Of a DNA stretch of 25,645 bases, positions 25,618-25,645 are shown one piece after another; position 1 is the stretch's first letter; the number at the start of each line of letters is the position of its first letter. Source of the stretch: a virus; IMG/VR virus record IMGVR_UViG_3300037584_006092, positions 1 to 25,645 of that record; one strand, written 5' to 3'. The position numbers and the translations under genes were made by a program. The notes under the pieces were generated by a model. It worked only from the letters and a program-made list of their open reading frames with translations. It did no database searches and was not told the DNA's origin.

Positions 25618-25645
25618 ATGAAATTTTCAACACAAATTGTACTTT
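25618..25645 (+). CDS. Start of a gene cut by the window end
   Basis: ATG at 25618 opens MKFSTQIVL and runs to the last base. TATAAT at 25570-25575 lies 42 bp upstream, behind the direct repeats described for this region. Nine codons say nothing about function, and no Shine-Dalgarno sequence is seen. The promoter context is the only reason to call it. Confidence 0.35.

Overview
The window reads as part of an AT-rich (about one-third G+C, judged by eye) tailed-phage or prophage genome, probably of a marine picocyanobacterium such as Prochlorococcus or Synechococcus. Three things suggest this. The late-type cluster at the left end (SPRY/LamG-like fibre protein, small membrane protein, small zinc ribbon, Pro-rich anchored protein, secreted repeat proteins) looks like cyanophage genes I recall. 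Promoters are mostly bare TATAAT boxes. The recombination and replication genes are phage-type. Host assignment is inference; no terminase, capsid, integrase or tRNA gene is visible.

Layout. (1) 1-4014, rightward: 5'-truncated fibre/structural protein with a cupredoxin-like insert, a tail-associated protein, and three small accessory proteins. (2) 4007-5983, leftward: a four-gene chain joined by 4-nt overlaps, made of one membrane protein and three signal-peptide proteins. (3) 6002-7173, rightward: small membrane and zinc-ribbon genes, with one tiny leftward gene. (4) 7118-11556, leftward: PD-(D/E)XK (RecE-like) exonuclease, a 46-aa gene, a RecT-like annealase, a small HTH protein and an SSB-like protein with an acidic tail; then a structured 228-bp spacer and a run of tiny translationally coupled unknown genes. 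(5) 11622-17091, rightward: SF2 helicase, C5-cytosine DNA methyltransferase with a long second gene in the +1 frame, VRR-NUC nuclease and a primase/VapE-type helicase, followed by an iteron-like block. (6) 17359-20553, rightward: an unrecognised (possibly virion) protein, an adenylation-domain-only NAD+ ligase, and an operon of small regulators including two ribbon-helix-helix-like proteins. (7) 20595-23452, leftward: eight unknown genes, two of them paralogous. (8) 23572-24263, rightward: three small genes. (9) 24297-25617: a 24-bp-period repeat array, phased A-tracts and very AT-rich DNA carrying one leucine-zipper-like gene and the start of another.

How it fits together. Exonuclease, annealase and SSB form a single-strand-annealing recombination set facing leftward from a divergent promoter region at 11557-11621. 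Helicase, methyltransferase, VRR-NUC and primase-helicase form the replication and modification set facing rightward. Repeats just after the primase gene and at 24.3-25.4 kb are the two candidate origin or control regions.

Two signals deserve most attention. First, the methyltransferase gene is apparently dual-coding: the +1 frame carries a 334-aa open protein whose motifs I recognise as a recurrent phage family, and they fall exactly opposite the methyltransferase's own conserved motifs. Second, GACTCG occurs 26 times on the + strand and twice on the - strand by hand count, in genes of both orientations and all reading frames. It culminates in six copies, five of them 24 bp apart, at 24297-24447. 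This looks like a DNA-level, strand-oriented sequence element.
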